A stretch of 64,000 nucleotides of DNA from Balaenoptera acutorostrata (lineage: Eukaryota > Chordata > Mammalia > Artiodactyla > Balaenopteridae), in NCBI RefSeq assembly GCF_949987535.1, contig NC_080067.1:82175985-82239984 (forward strand), in the 5' to 3' direction. Shown in pieces: positions 32,786-44,745 of the stretch. The translations under genes and the position numbers were made by a program. Within the stretch, counting starts at the first letter, position 1; each line of letters starts with the position of its first letter. A model generated the notes under the pieces. That model was not told the origin of the DNA and searched no databases. It worked only from the letters and a program-made list of their open reading frames with translations.

Positions 32786-33264
32786 GAAGGGCACAGCCAG
32801 TGATGGCGCAAATACAGCTGGTGTGGTCAAGGGCTCCAAAGGCCATCTACGCCACCCCTCGTCCACAGGTGGGCCACCCTTGACCCTGCCCGAGGGAAGA
32901 GGCAGCCCTTCTGTGACGCACTCATGCTCCGGGACCAGACTCCGTGACTCAGTGTTTTAGATTGCCCTTGGTCGGACGGTTCATCCTCGAGTCCAACCAA
33001 ATTCCTTGATAATACGTACTGCTGAGCCGTCCTGCTCTGTTCTCAGAGGGGACAGCTGGTCCCATCTGCAGCTGCGGTCTAAAGGCTGTTTATTATTAAA
33101 TCTCCCTCAGGGAGCCACCTCTGACCTGGGAGTCGTATGGTCACGTGGTTAATACTATGTAGTGGGGCCTTACTGGGTTCAGAACTGCAGGGAGTAAAGG
33201 AGCGACAGATTCCCTTCCTCTCACAGGGCAGGAAGGAGAATTCATGAGGCCCACGGGGAGGAAG

Positions 33265-33362
33265 GGTGTGCGTGTGCACACGTGCATGTGCACGGGCGCC
33301 TGTGCGTGTACATGGTTGCACGTGCACGTGCATGGGTGCATGCGTGCCTGTGTGTGTGTGTA
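33265..33362. repeat. Alternating purine-pyrimidine (Z-DNA-prone) tract
   Basis: Almost continuous alternation of R and Y (TGTGCGTGTGCACACGTGCA..., GCACGTGCACGTGCATG...) with several CACGTG and TGCA palindromes, ending in TGTGTGTGTG. A compound TG/CG/CA repeat. Confidence 0.85.
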
Positions 33363-34189
33363 TTTTCTTGCCCTTCTGGGTGGCCCCATAGTGTAAACCT
33401 CCCTAGCTGACTTTAACAGGAGCCCTTGCACAGGGAGCTGTCCCTGCTGCCGTGGAGCCTAAAATTAGCCCCGTGGGCAGGCACTTTTCCATCTGGCTTT
33501 CCTCTCCCTAAAGAGCTTGTCCATCTCCAGAAGGTGGGAGCCTAGAGCTCAGCTGGGCAGCCCCACCCTGGTTTTGGGGCAGAGCTGTGAGCATTGCAAA
33601 CTTCCCTGGAGACCAACAGAATCTGTCTCTCCCCTCTCGACCTTGACCGATGGCTGGTAAAGCCAAAGGGGGAGCCGAGAGTGGGCCTGAGAGCTTGCCG
33701 AGTGCAAGGGCCGCGCTGACCCACTTCACATCCCTGCAGCAGCAGCGGGCTGGGCTGCAGAGGGGATGGAGGGCTCCTCCTTTCCTTCTGTCACACACTG
33801 TGGCCATGCCTGCCCCTGACTTGGCTTTGCTGAAGCCCACAGTGCTGGAGGCAGAGTCAGAGGCCCCCAGATGCCTCACCAGCGACTGCCTTTCCCTTTG
33901 CACTTTCCACCCATTCACAAAGCCCCATCTCCTCGGCAAGAGACTTCCCGTGTGTATCTGTGCCTGACGTCCCTCACAGGGTATCACTAGGGGATGCAGC
34001 AGACCGGGAGCACCCCCTTCCCTCTCCAGGGCAGGGCAACACTCGGCCACCCATTGTGCATGATGGTCAGTGTCACCTGGTAGCAGCATCAGACCCTGGG
34101 GCGGGTGTGGAGGAGGCCGAGGGGGTCAGGAGGGAGGGCGAGGTCCAGAATGGTCCCATATGCAATTGAGTCTTTTAACCTCATGATTT
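33363..34189. other. Unique sequence, no gene seen
   Basis: An ATG-started frame at 33650-33967 (105 codons) has no recognised domain and overlaps a longer open frame on the other strand. No repeat recognised. Confidence 0.35.
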
Positions 34190-34888
34190 TTCCTCGACTT
34201 TTTGTTATCATGGCAAAATGTAAATAACATAAAATTTGTCACTTTAACCATTTTTAAGTGTACAATTCAGTGGCATTAAACATTCACCATGTTGTACAGC
34301 CATCACCCCCTTCCATTTCCATACCTTTTTCTATACTAAACAGAAACTATATGCCTATTGAACAATAACTCCCCATTCCTCCCTTCTCCAGCCCCTGGTA
34401 ACCATTATTCTACTTTCCGTCTTTATGAATTCTACTGATTTTAGGTACCTTGTGTGAGTTGAATCATACAATACCTGTACTTTTGTGTCTGCCCTAGTTC
34501 ACTTAGCGTAATGTTCTCAGAGTTCATCCATGTTGTAGCATGTGTCAGAATTTCATTCCTTTTTAAGGCTGAATAATATTACATTATGTATATAGCACAT
34601 TTTGTTTATCCATTCATCCATCCATGGGCATTTGAGTTGTTTCCACCTTTTGGCTATTGTGAATAATGCCACTGTGAACATGGGTGTACAAATATCTGTT
34701 TGAGTCCCTGCTTTCAATTTTTTTGGGTATATACCCAGAGGTTGAATTGCTGGATCAGGTAGTAATTCTATGTTTAATTATTTGAGGAACTGCCATACTC
34801 TTTTCCACAGGGGCTGCACTATTTTACATTCCCACCAGCAATACACAAGGGTTGCAGTTTCTCCACATCCTCACCAACACCCTATGCT
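34190..34888 (-). mobile_element. L1 3' end, antisense
   Basis: Blocks: 'tttaagtgtacaattcag', 'cagcccctggtaaccatt', 'tgaatcatacaatacc', 'aaggctgaataatatta', 'tttatccattcatccatc', 'gggtatatacccagagg', 'ttgctggatca', 'cattcccaccagcaat'. About 700 bp, 5'-truncated, non-coding remnant. Confidence 0.88.
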
Positions 34889-34914
34889 TTTTAAAGGCTG
34901 GATTAAGTCCAGTC

Positions 34915-35150
34915 CAGTTTAGGGACAAAGGGATAGGTATGATTTTAGAGGGCTTTTCTCACTTGAAAGGGATGTTTGGTCCTCTGTTTGGGGAAGGATA
35001 TCTGGGGTAAGAGTGTCCTGTGCAGAGGTAACAGCCAGAGCAAAGGCCCTGGGGTTAGAATGTGCCTGGTCAGTGAGGGAAGGAGAGGGTGTAGACTGTG
35101 AAAGGCCTCAAGACCACTGTCACGACTTGGCCCTTCCTTTTACTCTGAGT
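34915..35150 (-). repeat. L2 fragment
   Basis: 'agagcaaaggccctggggtt', 'gtgtagactgtgaaaggcc' correspond to reversed L2 ('gcaaaggccctgaggtggga'). Confidence 0.6.
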
Positions 35151-35157
35151 GGGATGA

Positions 35158-35310
35158 GAGCTACATTTATTAGCACTGTTAGCACTTTATAATACAGTAA
35201 CTCATTTAATCCTCATGCTAACCTAGAAGGTGTCCCCATTTCACAGGAGACAAGACTGAGGCACAGTCAGGTACTTGCCACGGGTAGAGGTGAAGCACCA
35301 CGGGAGGGGC
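35158..35310 (-). repeat. MIR
   Basis: 'acatttattagcactgttag', 'aactcatttaatcctcatg', 'ccccatttcacaggagacaa', 'actgaggcacagtcaggtac' are reversed MIR. Confidence 0.85.
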
Positions 35311-35949
35311 ACCATGCTGTTTTCACTTCTCATGGGGGAAGGACGGGATATGAGGAGGGCCCGTGGTGGTGACCCCATGCCTGGCACTGTGGGTATGTGC
35401 CCACCCTAATTTTAGGGAGGCGGGCCCCTGTGGGACATCCTGACTCCAAGAGAGGGAGCCAGCAGTGCTCGTGTTTATAAAGAGGGCAGGTGGGGGGCAG
35501 TTTGCAGCGCATGGTTTTGGTTGGTAAGTGAACTGACAAAGCTCACCTAGGTCTCACCTCTTCTCTCTGCACTCCCCACTCTGGGGCCCAGGATTCACAA
35601 TCCCCCAGATGCTGCTCAGACCTTGGCTTTGCTTGACAGGACCAGAATCCTGTTGAGGGCAGAGGGTAGTATAGTCATTTTCCCACCCACCTCTACTCAG
35701 CTTGTTCCCCATTTACATGGCTCCCTGTAAATGTTTGTGGTTGATAATTATACCAAGGCATTGGTAGTTGTAACTGGGACTTTTCTGGCTTATTTTTTCC
35801 TGGGAAACCAAAATGTACTCAAGCCTGGATTCACTCTTTCTGAGAAGAGAGGCGAGGGAAGTCCCCTAATTTCTTCTAATTAGGGAAATAGTCCTAACTA
35901 GGAGAGTCTGGCCTATTGATGGGAGAGGAAATTCAGACCCAGATGTCTG
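35311..35949. other. Unique sequence, no gene seen
   Basis: No recognised repeat or exon. Confidence 0.4.
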
Positions 35950-36118
35950 GCTGTGTCCTTTGGGCTAAAAGGACCTGGACTTGAATTCTCACCCTGCATT
36001 TAATATTTTATCTGCATATCCTTGGGTTGAGTTGGTTTCTCCTTTGAGTCTCAGTTTCCTCTTCTGCAAAAATTAGGATAATCTGTTCAAGTTGCTGTAG
36101 AGACCTGGGGTGAGATGC
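35950..36118 (+). repeat. MIR
   Basis: 'ggacctggacttgaattctc', 'ttgagtctcagtttcctctt', 'ctgcaaaaattaggataat' follow forward MIR. Confidence 0.8.
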
Positions 36119-37194
36119 TTAACAGGAAGGAGAAATGCAGTTCTGGGAACACTTTTAGCCCGGAGTCTCTCTGCCGTTCAGATATAAAGTCTGATCAGAA
36201 GTTGGCGGAGACCTGGGGCCTCCGGTTGGGCTTCTCAACTTTGCCGTTGCCACTCCGCCCTACCCCCCGCCCCGCTCTGAAGTCCCCATGTCTCTGAGCC
36301 CCCGTGAGGCGACCCTACCCTCACCCACACACCCTTCCCACACTCTGTGCTGTCACAGAGCTGCTCCTGACAGCCTCCATTGTCTGCCTCGCCCACTGTC
36401 TTCTCATACCTTCTCCCCCCGGCCCCATTCCCATTGCCCCCACTTCCAAGCCACCCCCACCTCGCCCCCCGCAGTAATTGCTGTCCTGGATTCTCTCAAA
36501 GTTCCTGCAAACCCACCTGCTCTGTGGGCCTGCAGCCTCTCGCCTCCTGCCCTGTGTCAGCTCCTTTCTTACCTCATAAGACTCCCCCTCCCCAGAGTGG
36601 AGAGACCCAGTGCTATTTCAAACAGGCAGAGAGAATTGCCTCAGAAGTCCTCCATGAGGGGAGCTGATGGGAGGTCTCGACCCAGGGAAGCCAAAGCGTG
36701 CCCCAGGCTCGGCCTCCTGGGGGTCTCGAACATTCCCCACCGCACCCCTCGTCCTCTCTTATCAGCCCTGCCCTCCAACACCGGAACTTCTGCCAGCAAA
36801 AGACCAGGCACTACGGTCAAGTGCCACAAGTGGTCCTGTGTCTGTCGGCTGGAGATGGTGGAACCTGTCTGTGAGAGGGTGGGCGAGTGAAGCATGGAGG
36901 AAAGTAAACATCTGCGCCTGATGCTCTTTCCAAGGACCATAGGACAATAGCCAGTACCAGGAGTTCATTTCACCTGGAGAATTTCAGCCTGAGTTCCTGG
37001 AAACCGGGGGCGTGTACCCTGAAAATGAGAGCGTGGGACAGGGCATTGATAACATGGGCCTTTTTGCAGAGTCAGAGGATGGCCAAAGAGAAGGAGCTGC
37101 CTTGGAGCTTTAGAGGACTTTCTCTGTTTATAGTAACTGATGTCACGTTCATCTGAACATCATTCCTCACCTCTCCTCTTGAATCCACACACTA
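36119..37194. other. C-rich unique sequence, possible L2 relic
   Basis: 36290-36600 is C/T-rich and reads open for about 200 codons on the plus strand (36288-36890), with Pro/Ser bias only. Its texture resembles degraded L2. No gene called. Confidence 0.35.
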
Positions 37195-37300
37195 ACCCTC
37201 GGCTATGATAGGGTGGAGTTGGTGCTGGGCATCTCCATTTTACCTCTGGGGAAACCAAGGCACGAAGAGACACAACTAAAGACATTTGGCCAATCAGAGC
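37195..37300 (-). repeat. MIR fragment
   Basis: 'gggcatctccattttacctc', 'tggggaaaccaaggcacga' is a reversed MIR core. Confidence 0.65.
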
Positions 37301-37699
37301 AGCCCTCGGCATCTCTGGCAGATGACAGGGATAAGAGCCTTCCATTTCAACACGGTGGCGGGGCTTCCCTAGGATAGTGTCATGCTGCCCTCCTGCAGGA
37401 TGGGACCAGCTGGACCTTCTGGAGCCTCTGAGGAGTGAGGTCAGGGTGATTGGAGCAGGAGGGCGTGATCTCCCTATCACCTCAGTCCTTCCCTCGCAAC
37501 TCCCACACCAGTCGGGAGGAACACCTGCTGATCTCTGCCTGGGGCTCTGTGCTCTGGGAAATTGGGCTCCTAGTCAGCATGTCATCTTGGGATAGGAGGT
37601 TTTTTCCTCCCAGCAGGGACATGGGGCCACTAGGTCAGTGGAGGCTGCAGGACTCTTCGGGACTCTGGACAGAATTAGCCCTAGTTAGGGCCACACAGC

Positions 37700-38048
37700 A
37701 GTGTGGAGATGTGCTCTCCACATCATTCTCTTTTTGTGGGTACTTGGGAAGACCGTGTTCCTGAGCCTCCCTCACAATTAATTTGGGGCCAAGTGACTGA
37801 GTGGTAGCCAGTGGAATGTGGGCGAAAGCCACGTACAGCTCGATGTGTACCACCTCCAGGCCTGGTCTGTGAAAATACCCAGTGCCTTCTCTTTGCCCCT
37901 TCCACAGGGACCTGACATGGACCTTCCACATGGTCCAAATGTGGCCTGTATCACATTTTTTATGAGGCAGAACTCAACTTGTACGGAGCTAAGTGCTGGA
38001 GTTGCCGGGGTGTATTCATTCCTGTAGCATAGCCTTGCCTGTTCTGAC
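37700..38048 (+). mobile_element. Probable LTR fragment (mammalian ERVL/MaLR class)
   Basis: 'ggggccaagtgactgagtgg', 'agccagtggaatgtgggcg', 'ccacctccaggcctggtc' and an end near 'cctgtagcatagccttgcct' match the layout of an ancient mammalian LTR. The subfamily is not resolved. Confidence 0.5.
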
Positions 38049-38374
38049 ACAGCAGCATATTAGAATCAAGGGGCCTGATGTAGTCCTGCTGTCCTGCTGC
38101 CTGAAAGTGTGATCCGGGGCACTGAACCCATCTCCTCATCTGAAAAAGTAGAGCGTCAAGCCCTCTCAGGGTCTGAAATTTGGAGAGGCTGTGAAGATCA
38201 GAGTTGAGTAAACATGCTGGAGAAGGAAGGTTTCCTGGGCTCAAGGTGAAAAGGCAGGGCAGGTGGCTGCTATGCCCAAGCTGTTTCTCAGCTTTATTCT
38301 CAGGTGGAATTATGGATGGCTCTAGCTTTGGAGAACGCCCAGCTCGTAAGTGATTTGATTTTCTTGTCCATTCA

Positions 38375-39290
38375 TTCATTCATCCACTCATTCATTCTTG
38401 CAGAGTTTCTTGAGCATTTATTACATGCCAGGCACCATGCTAGGTGCTGATGTTTTGCTGGTGAGCAGACAGGTCCTACCCTTATGGGGCTCTCACTCTA
38501 GTGGGGAAGTTGTACACTGATGAGAAATCACACTGGTAATGGTGAAATTCCAGCCGTACTCGACACAAAAGGGAGAGAGACATGGGCTTTGGTAGCTGTT
38601 GGGGGGACGTCACTTTAGGGGGTCAGAAAAGGCTTTTCAGAGGAATTGGATATTTGGCTGCAGTCTAAAAGAAGAGTAGGAGGGGGAACTTCCCTGGTCG
38701 TCCAGTAGGTAAGACTCCGAGCTCCCAATGCAGGGGCCTGGGTTCGATCCCTGGTTGGGGAACCAGATCCCTCATGCGTGCTGCAACTAAGGAGGCCGTG
38801 TGCTGCAACTAAGAAGTCTGCATGCCGCAACCAAGAAGTCCACATGCCGCAACTAAGAGCCGGCGTGCCACAACTAAGAGCTGGCGTGCCGCAGCAAAGA
38901 TCCCATGTGCCGCAACTAAGAGCCAGCACAGCCAAAACAAATAAATAAATAAATGAATATTTTTAAAAATAAAAGAAGAGTAGGAGGTAACTTGGTAGAG
39001 AGGGGTGGGAATGGGGTTTTCTTGGGAGAGGGACCAGCATATGCAGAAGCCCTGTGGCCAGATGGAGTGGAATTGAACTTAAGGTAGTGATAGCAAGAGG
39101 TGATGTGAGATGAGGCTGGAGATGCAGAAGGAGGCAGATGACACGAGCCCAGGGGTCTGAGTTAGGAGATTGGATTTTATTCCAAGAGACTTGGAAGTTA
39201 TCATAGTTTGAAGTGGGAGAGGAGGTGTAGTTTACACGATCAAATTTGTGTTTTGAAAAGATCACCTTGGCTGCTGTGTACAGCTCCAGT
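38375..39290 (-). mobile_element. L2 LINE fragment, split by a SINE
   Basis: The 3' end is seen as 'cattcattcttgcagag', 'gagcatttattacatgcc', 'aggcaccatgctaggtgctg', 'tacccttatggggctctc'. It continues beyond the SINE at 38684-38970 with 'agcatatgcagaagccctg', 'ttggattttattccaagag' and 'aaagatcaccttggctgctg'. Colinear with reversed L2, so it is one element interrupted once. Confidence 0.75.
38684..38970 (+). mobile_element. tRNA-derived CHR SINE with tandem-unit body
   Basis: Perfect 17-bp duplication AAAAGAAGAGTAGGAGG at 38667-38683 and 38971-38987. Head AACTTCCCTGGTCGTCCAG; B box intact (GGTTCGATCCC). The body is a run of about seven units around 'gccgcaactaagaa', differing from both CHR-2 body types in this window. 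Tail of AAATAAATAAAT. Inserted into an L2 copy. Confidence 0.93.
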
Positions 39291-39727
39291 TCTTGTCTGT
39301 TCTGCCCTCGTCAGCTGCAGGTGGACAGGGGTATGTGTGGAGGGTGGAACATGCATGTGATTTTAGAAAGCCTTCAGTCCAAGGTTGCCTGCTTCTTGCT
39401 GGTGCACATCTCACCCTGGGCTGCCTCAGCACAGATTAGAGGAGTTCCATGCTTGAAACACCAGAGGATGAAACTTCCTCAGGGAATGATGGGAATTTAC
39501 CAGAAGCAGATCCTAATTCTGCGAAGAATGCTGGTGGAGAAAGGAACTATTGTCTAAAATTAGGCTTTGGGAATGTTTCAGTGAAACTTCTTCTTCCTGA
39601 CCTTTCCTTCCTGAGGGCTTGGTGCTGGTTCCTCCCTCCTGCCTGCCCAGACCTCTCTTTTCCAGCCTCTCCTCATCCTCTTAGCTCACCCGGCCCCCTC
39701 TGCTCTGGAGCTAAGGATGAGGGGTTT
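39291..39727. other. Unique sequence, no gene seen
   Basis: No repeat recognised. Several overlapping short open frames without family resemblance. Confidence 0.4.
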
Positions 39728-39739
39728 ATTGTTGCTTAT

Positions 39740-39851
39740 CTTTTTGTTTTTTATTTTTTTGCTGCACTGCGCGGCTTGCGGGATCTTAGTTCCCCAACCC
39801 CCAACCTGGGCCCCGCCGAGTCCTAACCACTGGACCACCAGGGGAGTCCCC
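39740..39851 (-). mobile_element. CHR-1-type short tRNA SINE
   Basis: Reversed short SINE: a T-rich tail, 'gcgggatcttagttcccc', and a head ending CCACCAGGGGAGTCCCC. Imperfect duplication ATTGTT(G/A)C(T/C)TAT at 39728-39739 and 39852-39863. The B box is decayed. Confidence 0.88.
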
Positions 39852-39863
39852 ATTGTTACCTAT

Positions 39864-40472
39864 TTTAGACCTCCCTGGGCATCCAAATAGTGGGCAGACT
39901 GGCTATGGGCTGATCGTGATTTTCACTTAGCAGGTTATGTCCTGAGGCCTCGAGTAGAGGAAAGGCCTCTAGGAACAAGTGTCCCCTCCTCCTAATGAGA
40001 CATTTCTCAAAAATATATAGCCTGGACTGGGAAGCCCCAGGCAGAAAGAACTTACAGTCCTCAGAAGAAATTCTGATTTCTCTTATGGAAGTGCCAAGGT
40101 CCAGAGCCTGCCCCTGGACCCCTTAGCTTAACTGTGACCGCCTCGGCTACACTCTTGGCATTTCCTTGCTCTTCTATCCTGTGGGCCCCCAAACCAAAGA
40201 CCACCTTAGCCACAGTCCTGCTGAGACAAGCAGAACTGCCAAGCAGTCCTTGAGTCTCCCCTCACCCCACTGTAGCCCCTTGCCCTGGAGAGCAGGCAGA
40301 TTGAGGAATTCCAGGTCTGCTGCACACATGCCCCCAAACAGCCATGAAGGAACTCAGCTTTTGGTTTAAAAACCCCGTATCACTATCACCATCATGACTG
40401 CCACCACCACTCTGAAGGCTTGCCTGGAGCCCAGCGGTGGGACTCTGCTAGGCTTCCTCACTGTGTGTGCTT
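39864..40472. other. Unique sequence, no gene seen
   Basis: Apart from a short CAC/CAT-rich patch at 40379-40412, nothing is recognised. Confidence 0.4.
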
Positions 40473-40489
40473 AAGAATCGCCAGGACAG

Positions 40490-40796
40490 GGGCTTCCCTG
40501 GTGGCACAGTGGTTAAGAATCTGCTTGCCAATGCAGGGGACACGGGTTCGAGACCTGGTCTGGGAAGATCCCACATGCCGCGGAGCGACTAAGCCCGTGC
40601 GCCACAACTACTGAGCCTGCGCGTCTGGAGCCTGTGCTCCGCAACAAGAGAGGCTGCGATAGTGAGAGGCCCGCGCACCGCGATGAAGAGTGGCCCCCAC
40701 TCGCCGCAACTGGAGAAAGCCCTCGCACAGAAACGAAGACCCAACACAGCCAAAAATAAAATATAAGTAAAATAAATAATTTAAAAAAAAAAAAAA
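40490..40796 (+). mobile_element. CHR-2 tRNA-derived SINE
   Basis: Perfect 17-bp duplication AAGAATCGCCAGGACAG at 40473-40489 and 40797-40813. A box TGGCACAGTGG and B box GGTTCGAGACC are well preserved. The body is of the 'TTTCTGTG' type. The A-tail is long and nearly pure, suggesting relative youth. Confidence 0.96.
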
Positions 40797-40813
40797 AAGA
40801 ATCGCCAGGACAG

Positions 40814-42049
40814 ACACTGATGTGGACAGGTGAGCAAGGTGTTCGCTTCTCGGGGTTAAACAAGGCCTTTGAAGTCACCCTCCCAGCCTCCCAGCTCTCC
40901 CCTGCTGTGTGAGTGCCCTGTCCAGCTTCCCCAGATGCCAGAGTGCCCGGCACACAGGGACCCCTCAGTTAACACTGAAGGATGAAACCAGCTCTTAGAA
41001 TGGCTGGCCTGCCAGAAGCCTCATACCCCTCTGACCCCTCATGCATTCTTGGGGCAAACTCTTAGCTGCAGACATTCTTTCTCAAGAAAGCAAGATGGCA
41101 CCTGCTGACCTTGGGTTGTAAATATCCTTCGTTCTCCAGATTTCTCTGAAAACTGGGAACAGAGGGGCCTGTCCCAGATGGGTGGCTGAGCCCAGAGCGG
41201 GGTAGGCTGGTTGTTGGGGTGATGCCTTGACACTTGACTGTCAGGGCCCAGAGTCTTCAGGAAGGACACCCTATGGAGAGCCCTCTTGGCTGAGATTACT
41301 GGCAGCAGGACCTGGGAAAGCTCAGTGCCTGGTTTATCTCTGTTTGTCGTCCACTGAGGAAAAATGAGAGTGTGCTTCCTTCTTGGAGGCAGAGCTGTTT
41401 ATATCTGCAGGATCTTGACACATGCGTGCATGCTTTCACACGCACAGCCTTGAAAATAATAAGTCCCCCACTTTGGACTCCGTGGCAGTGAACAGACACT
41501 AACCAGATCCTGTCCGTTTCCCCCGGGAATAGATGTGCTTCCCTGGAGAAGGGACTCTGGTAGGGATGGACGTGTCATTGAGATGGGGCCTGTGGAAGGG
41601 ATGAGGGAAGGTGGGAGCTTCAGTCCCCTGGAGGGTAACTTCTGAAAACCTGGGCTGCAGGTGAAGGTTAGGCTATGTGGGAGAAGAACTCAACGAGGAG
41701 AGAGACGGCAGTGTCCACTCTGTGGACAACTCACCACTCTTCAGACTGAACCCATCATCTGCCCCATACTTGGTGCCTTTCTCAACTTTTCCATTTCTGT
41801 CAAGGGTCCTCTAAACATTTGAGTCTCCCTGAGGCTTGGTATGGGTTTGTCCCAAGTTTTGTCAATACTTTCCTCATGGAATCTCCTGGATTCAGCTCTC
41901 CTCTCCAGCCCCATCCCTATCCTCATCTCCCTAACGTAACGGTATTCCTGGCCTGCAGACCCAGGTTCCCAATGGATGCTGCGACTCCTCCCTTTTGCCA
42001 TCTCCATGCCTCTTTGCAACTGCCGACAATGTATTCTTCCTTCTTGGGG
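40814..42049. other. Unique sequence, no gene seen
   Basis: 'gagtgcccggcacacaggga' near 40940-40960 hints at an L2 tail. Otherwise nothing is recognised. Confidence 0.35.
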
Positions 42050-42245
42050 GCCAGGTAGTATAGCGGTTAGCCACGTCCTAGCTGTGTGGACTTGAGCACG
42101 TTGCTTAACTTTGCCATGCCTCACAAGTCTCCTTGTCTGTAAGATGGGAATTCTAATTGCCTCCACCTCATAGGATTGTCCTGAGGATTATAGGAGGTTA
42201 TATCTGCACATTGTAGTCATTCAATAGACAGTAGTTGCTATTAAA
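42050..42245 (+). repeat. MIR, nearly full length
   Basis: 'ggtagtatagcggttagcca', 'tgtgtggacttgagcacgtt', 'gcttaactttgccatgcctc', 'cttgtctgtaagatggg', 'cctcataggattgtcctgag' and the end 'gtcattcaatagacagtag' give the whole MIR order. Confidence 0.88.
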
Positions 42246-42264
42246 AATCATTTCATCATGAAAC

Positions 42265-42710
42265 TCCCCCCTCCCCCACCAACCTTCAGTGGCTCCTTAT
42301 TGCTTGTGATCCCAAGACAAGCTTTCCATCCTGGTAGACCTTGGTTCACACCTGGGCCACAGCTGGGTGCAGCATTATCACCGGTCACTCTCTGATCCTG
42401 CTGGGCAGTCTCTTCACCGCCCCAGCCACGCCAGGATTTTTCCAGGGCTGTCACTTTCATCTGAAAATTTCCCCTCCCCATCCAAACCCTAGTCAGCTCC
42501 CCACCCAAACCTCGCCCCCTCCCTGAAGCCTGTCTTGGCCTCTGTGGCCCACAGAGGTGTTTGCAGTCTAAACCCAGACATCTTGCTCTCCATCATCTAT
42601 TCCTGTGGTTTCTCCCATGTCATCCACCTAAGTGTGAGCGCCTTGAAGGCAGGGGCCGCATCTTGAATGTCTGCAGCCTGTTTCATGGGGCCAGCCACGT
42701 ACTGATTTGA
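42265..42710 (+). repeat. L2 fragment
   Basis: 'aaccttcagtggctccttat', 'gatcccaagacaagctttcc', 'tccctgaagcctgtcttgg', 'gcgccttgaaggcaggggcc' are L2 3' landmarks in the right order. Confidence 0.7.
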
Positions 42711-43479
42711 CTCCCCTAATGTGGAGAGTTGGGAGTTGACCATAATGATCAGTAGAAACTTGTCCATCAAATATAGGGAAGTCCTATCCTGATTTGATAG
42801 GAGCCAAAAGGTCAAGAAATGTATCCTAAAGTTCCCAAGTGACCATTGCAGATGAAATGGGATTGGACTCCAGCCCAGGTCCTGTATTCCCTCAGGCCTG
42901 ATCCCTTGTTACCTGGAGGCTCTTGGCTTCTTGGCCAAATTCCACAGCTCAGCAAGTGGCAGAGATGAAAGCAGGGACCGGCCCTGCAAGTGCCTGCAGT
43001 GGTTTGTTTTGACAGGGCAATTTAGCTTACTGGGCTTGTGCTAGCACTTGAGGTGCTCACCAGGACTCCTGCCCCAACTCCCTCCCCAGGGCCCTTCAGG
43101 GCAGGGGGGGTCACTGCTGTGAGACCATGGGGTTGGGGTGGGGAGATCTTGTGCCCCCTCAGCCCTCATTCTCCCAGTCCCATTCTGGCTGCTGGAGCAG
43201 CCCAGCTGAGACTGGTCAGCTCCAAGAGAGTCCTCTGTCCCTCTGAGTGTTCATCCAGTTAGCTCCATTAAGCTAGGAAGCTAGAGGCATGGATAATACC
43301 AAACAGCAGAGGATTTCTAAATGCATTTGATAGTTTGGAATGCACTGGATGATTTGTAGCAGACTTCCTCTCTTAATTATTTTGGGCTCATGCTGAGGTC
43401 AGATCAGTCTGTATTCCTTGTGTACATATCGCTGCCTGGAAATGGCTGTGGTGAGGACGAGCCAGTCATTCCTTGATGT
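42711..43479. other. Unique sequence, no gene seen
   Basis: No recognised repeat or exon. Confidence 0.4.
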
Positions 43480-43585
43480 GTTTTCCCATTCTCCTGCTCA
43501 CCCAGCATTTATCAAGTACCTGTAGCATGCTAAGCACAGTGTGGGGTGCTGAGGCTCTGTGAGATATGGTCCCTGTGCCCAGAGA
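43480..43585 (-). repeat. L2 3' fragment
   Basis: 'cagcatttatcaagtacctg', 'catgctaagcacagtgtgg', 'ggtccctgtgcccagaga' is reversed L2. Confidence 0.65.
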
Positions 43586-44725
43586 GAGGCCTGGCTGACC
43601 CTGGCTAGTAATCTGCTGTGGATAATTCCCACAGTGGATGAGCACCTGAGCTGACCAGGAGAAAACAGGAGGCCGAGTGGTGCAGTGTCCACCTTTCGGA
43701 GCACCTCTGCCCCAGCCTCTGCTTGTCAGGGTTCAGGCTGCTTGGGGTCCAAGGTGGCTTTGCCAGACTCTGCTTTCTGCTGTAGCTGTGGCCCTCTTTA
43801 AGAGAGTGCAGTTGACAAACATCCAGGCTTGCAAAGCTGATTTATTAGGGAAGTGGCCCTTTGCTTCAGATAAGGTGCGCCCTAGGCTACCTTACCACGG
43901 CAGCTCCCTTGGTGCAGACCTTGAGCCACAGGGGACTGTCACATGGCTCTGTTGCCAGACACGAGCCTGGTTGGGCTTTCCTGCCCTCACTGCTGGCGTG
44001 GGGCAGGGCGGGGGGGGTTGGTGGTGGGGAGGCCGGCTGCTATGTTCCTCTCCTCTCTTGTTCTCACGCTCTGTCACTCCAGGCACAAGCACGTGGCCGG
44101 GGAATGGAGAGCATCTGGTACTGCTGGCTCAGGTTCCACTCCAGAGTCCTTTCCGAGGACTCGGGCTCTCTCCATCCACCTCTGAGCCCTGGGAAGGACT
44201 CTGCTTCCCCCAGATGAAGAGGAGAAAGGACTCTCCTGGCTCCTCTCACCCGGGGCCCTCTCAGAATGGGAGTACCATTCGGGAGTTGGTATCCTGCCCC
44301 ACAGGGCATCGTGATGCTTTTCCGGATCCCACGGTGTTCCTGGGAAATGCCCTCTCTGCCTGTGTTCTGGGGGGCAGAGCAGAGTACTGCTGCCCAGTCT
44401 TTGGGGAGAGGTGAGGAGGACCGGCCACGATGGGGCTGGGGCTGGAGTAGGTGTGAGCAGGTGGGACCGAGTAGGCTTGGTATTCTAGCAGGGAGCATGG
44501 GGGTAAACCGAGGCAAGAGAAGAGGCGTCGGGCTGGTGTGGCAGCTCACCTTTCAAGGCTCCTGGACGCACCCGAGGACAGAGAGGCAAAGTCTGCAGGA
44601 TGGTCATCCGATAGTGGTGCTGGGGTATCAGGGACCCCTCCAGGACCGGGAGAGGGCTGAGCTTGAGTTCACTTTTCTCCACCAACTCAAATAATTTTTT
44701 GAAGAAAGAAAAGAGCTTGGATTGT
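43586..44725. other. Unique GC-rich sequence, no confirmed gene
   Basis: A plus-strand frame runs 43677-44414 (about 245 codons) but overlaps open frames on both strands and shows no domain. A G-rich patch at 43999-44030 could form a quadruplex. Confidence 0.35.
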
Positions 44726-44745
44726 AGAAGGGAAGGAGGAAAAGA

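Noticed and set aside
33265..33362. Regular repeat spacing that might suggest a CRISPR-like array
   Set aside because: It is a compound dinucleotide repeat with no spacers, in a mammalian genome.
36288..36890. 200-codon plus-strand open frame
   Set aside because: C/T-rich DNA gives few stops; Pro/Ser bias only, and the texture resembles degraded L2.
43677..44414. 245-codon plus-strand open frame
   Set aside because: Overlaps open frames on both strands, has GC-biased composition, no recognised domain and no initiation or splice context.
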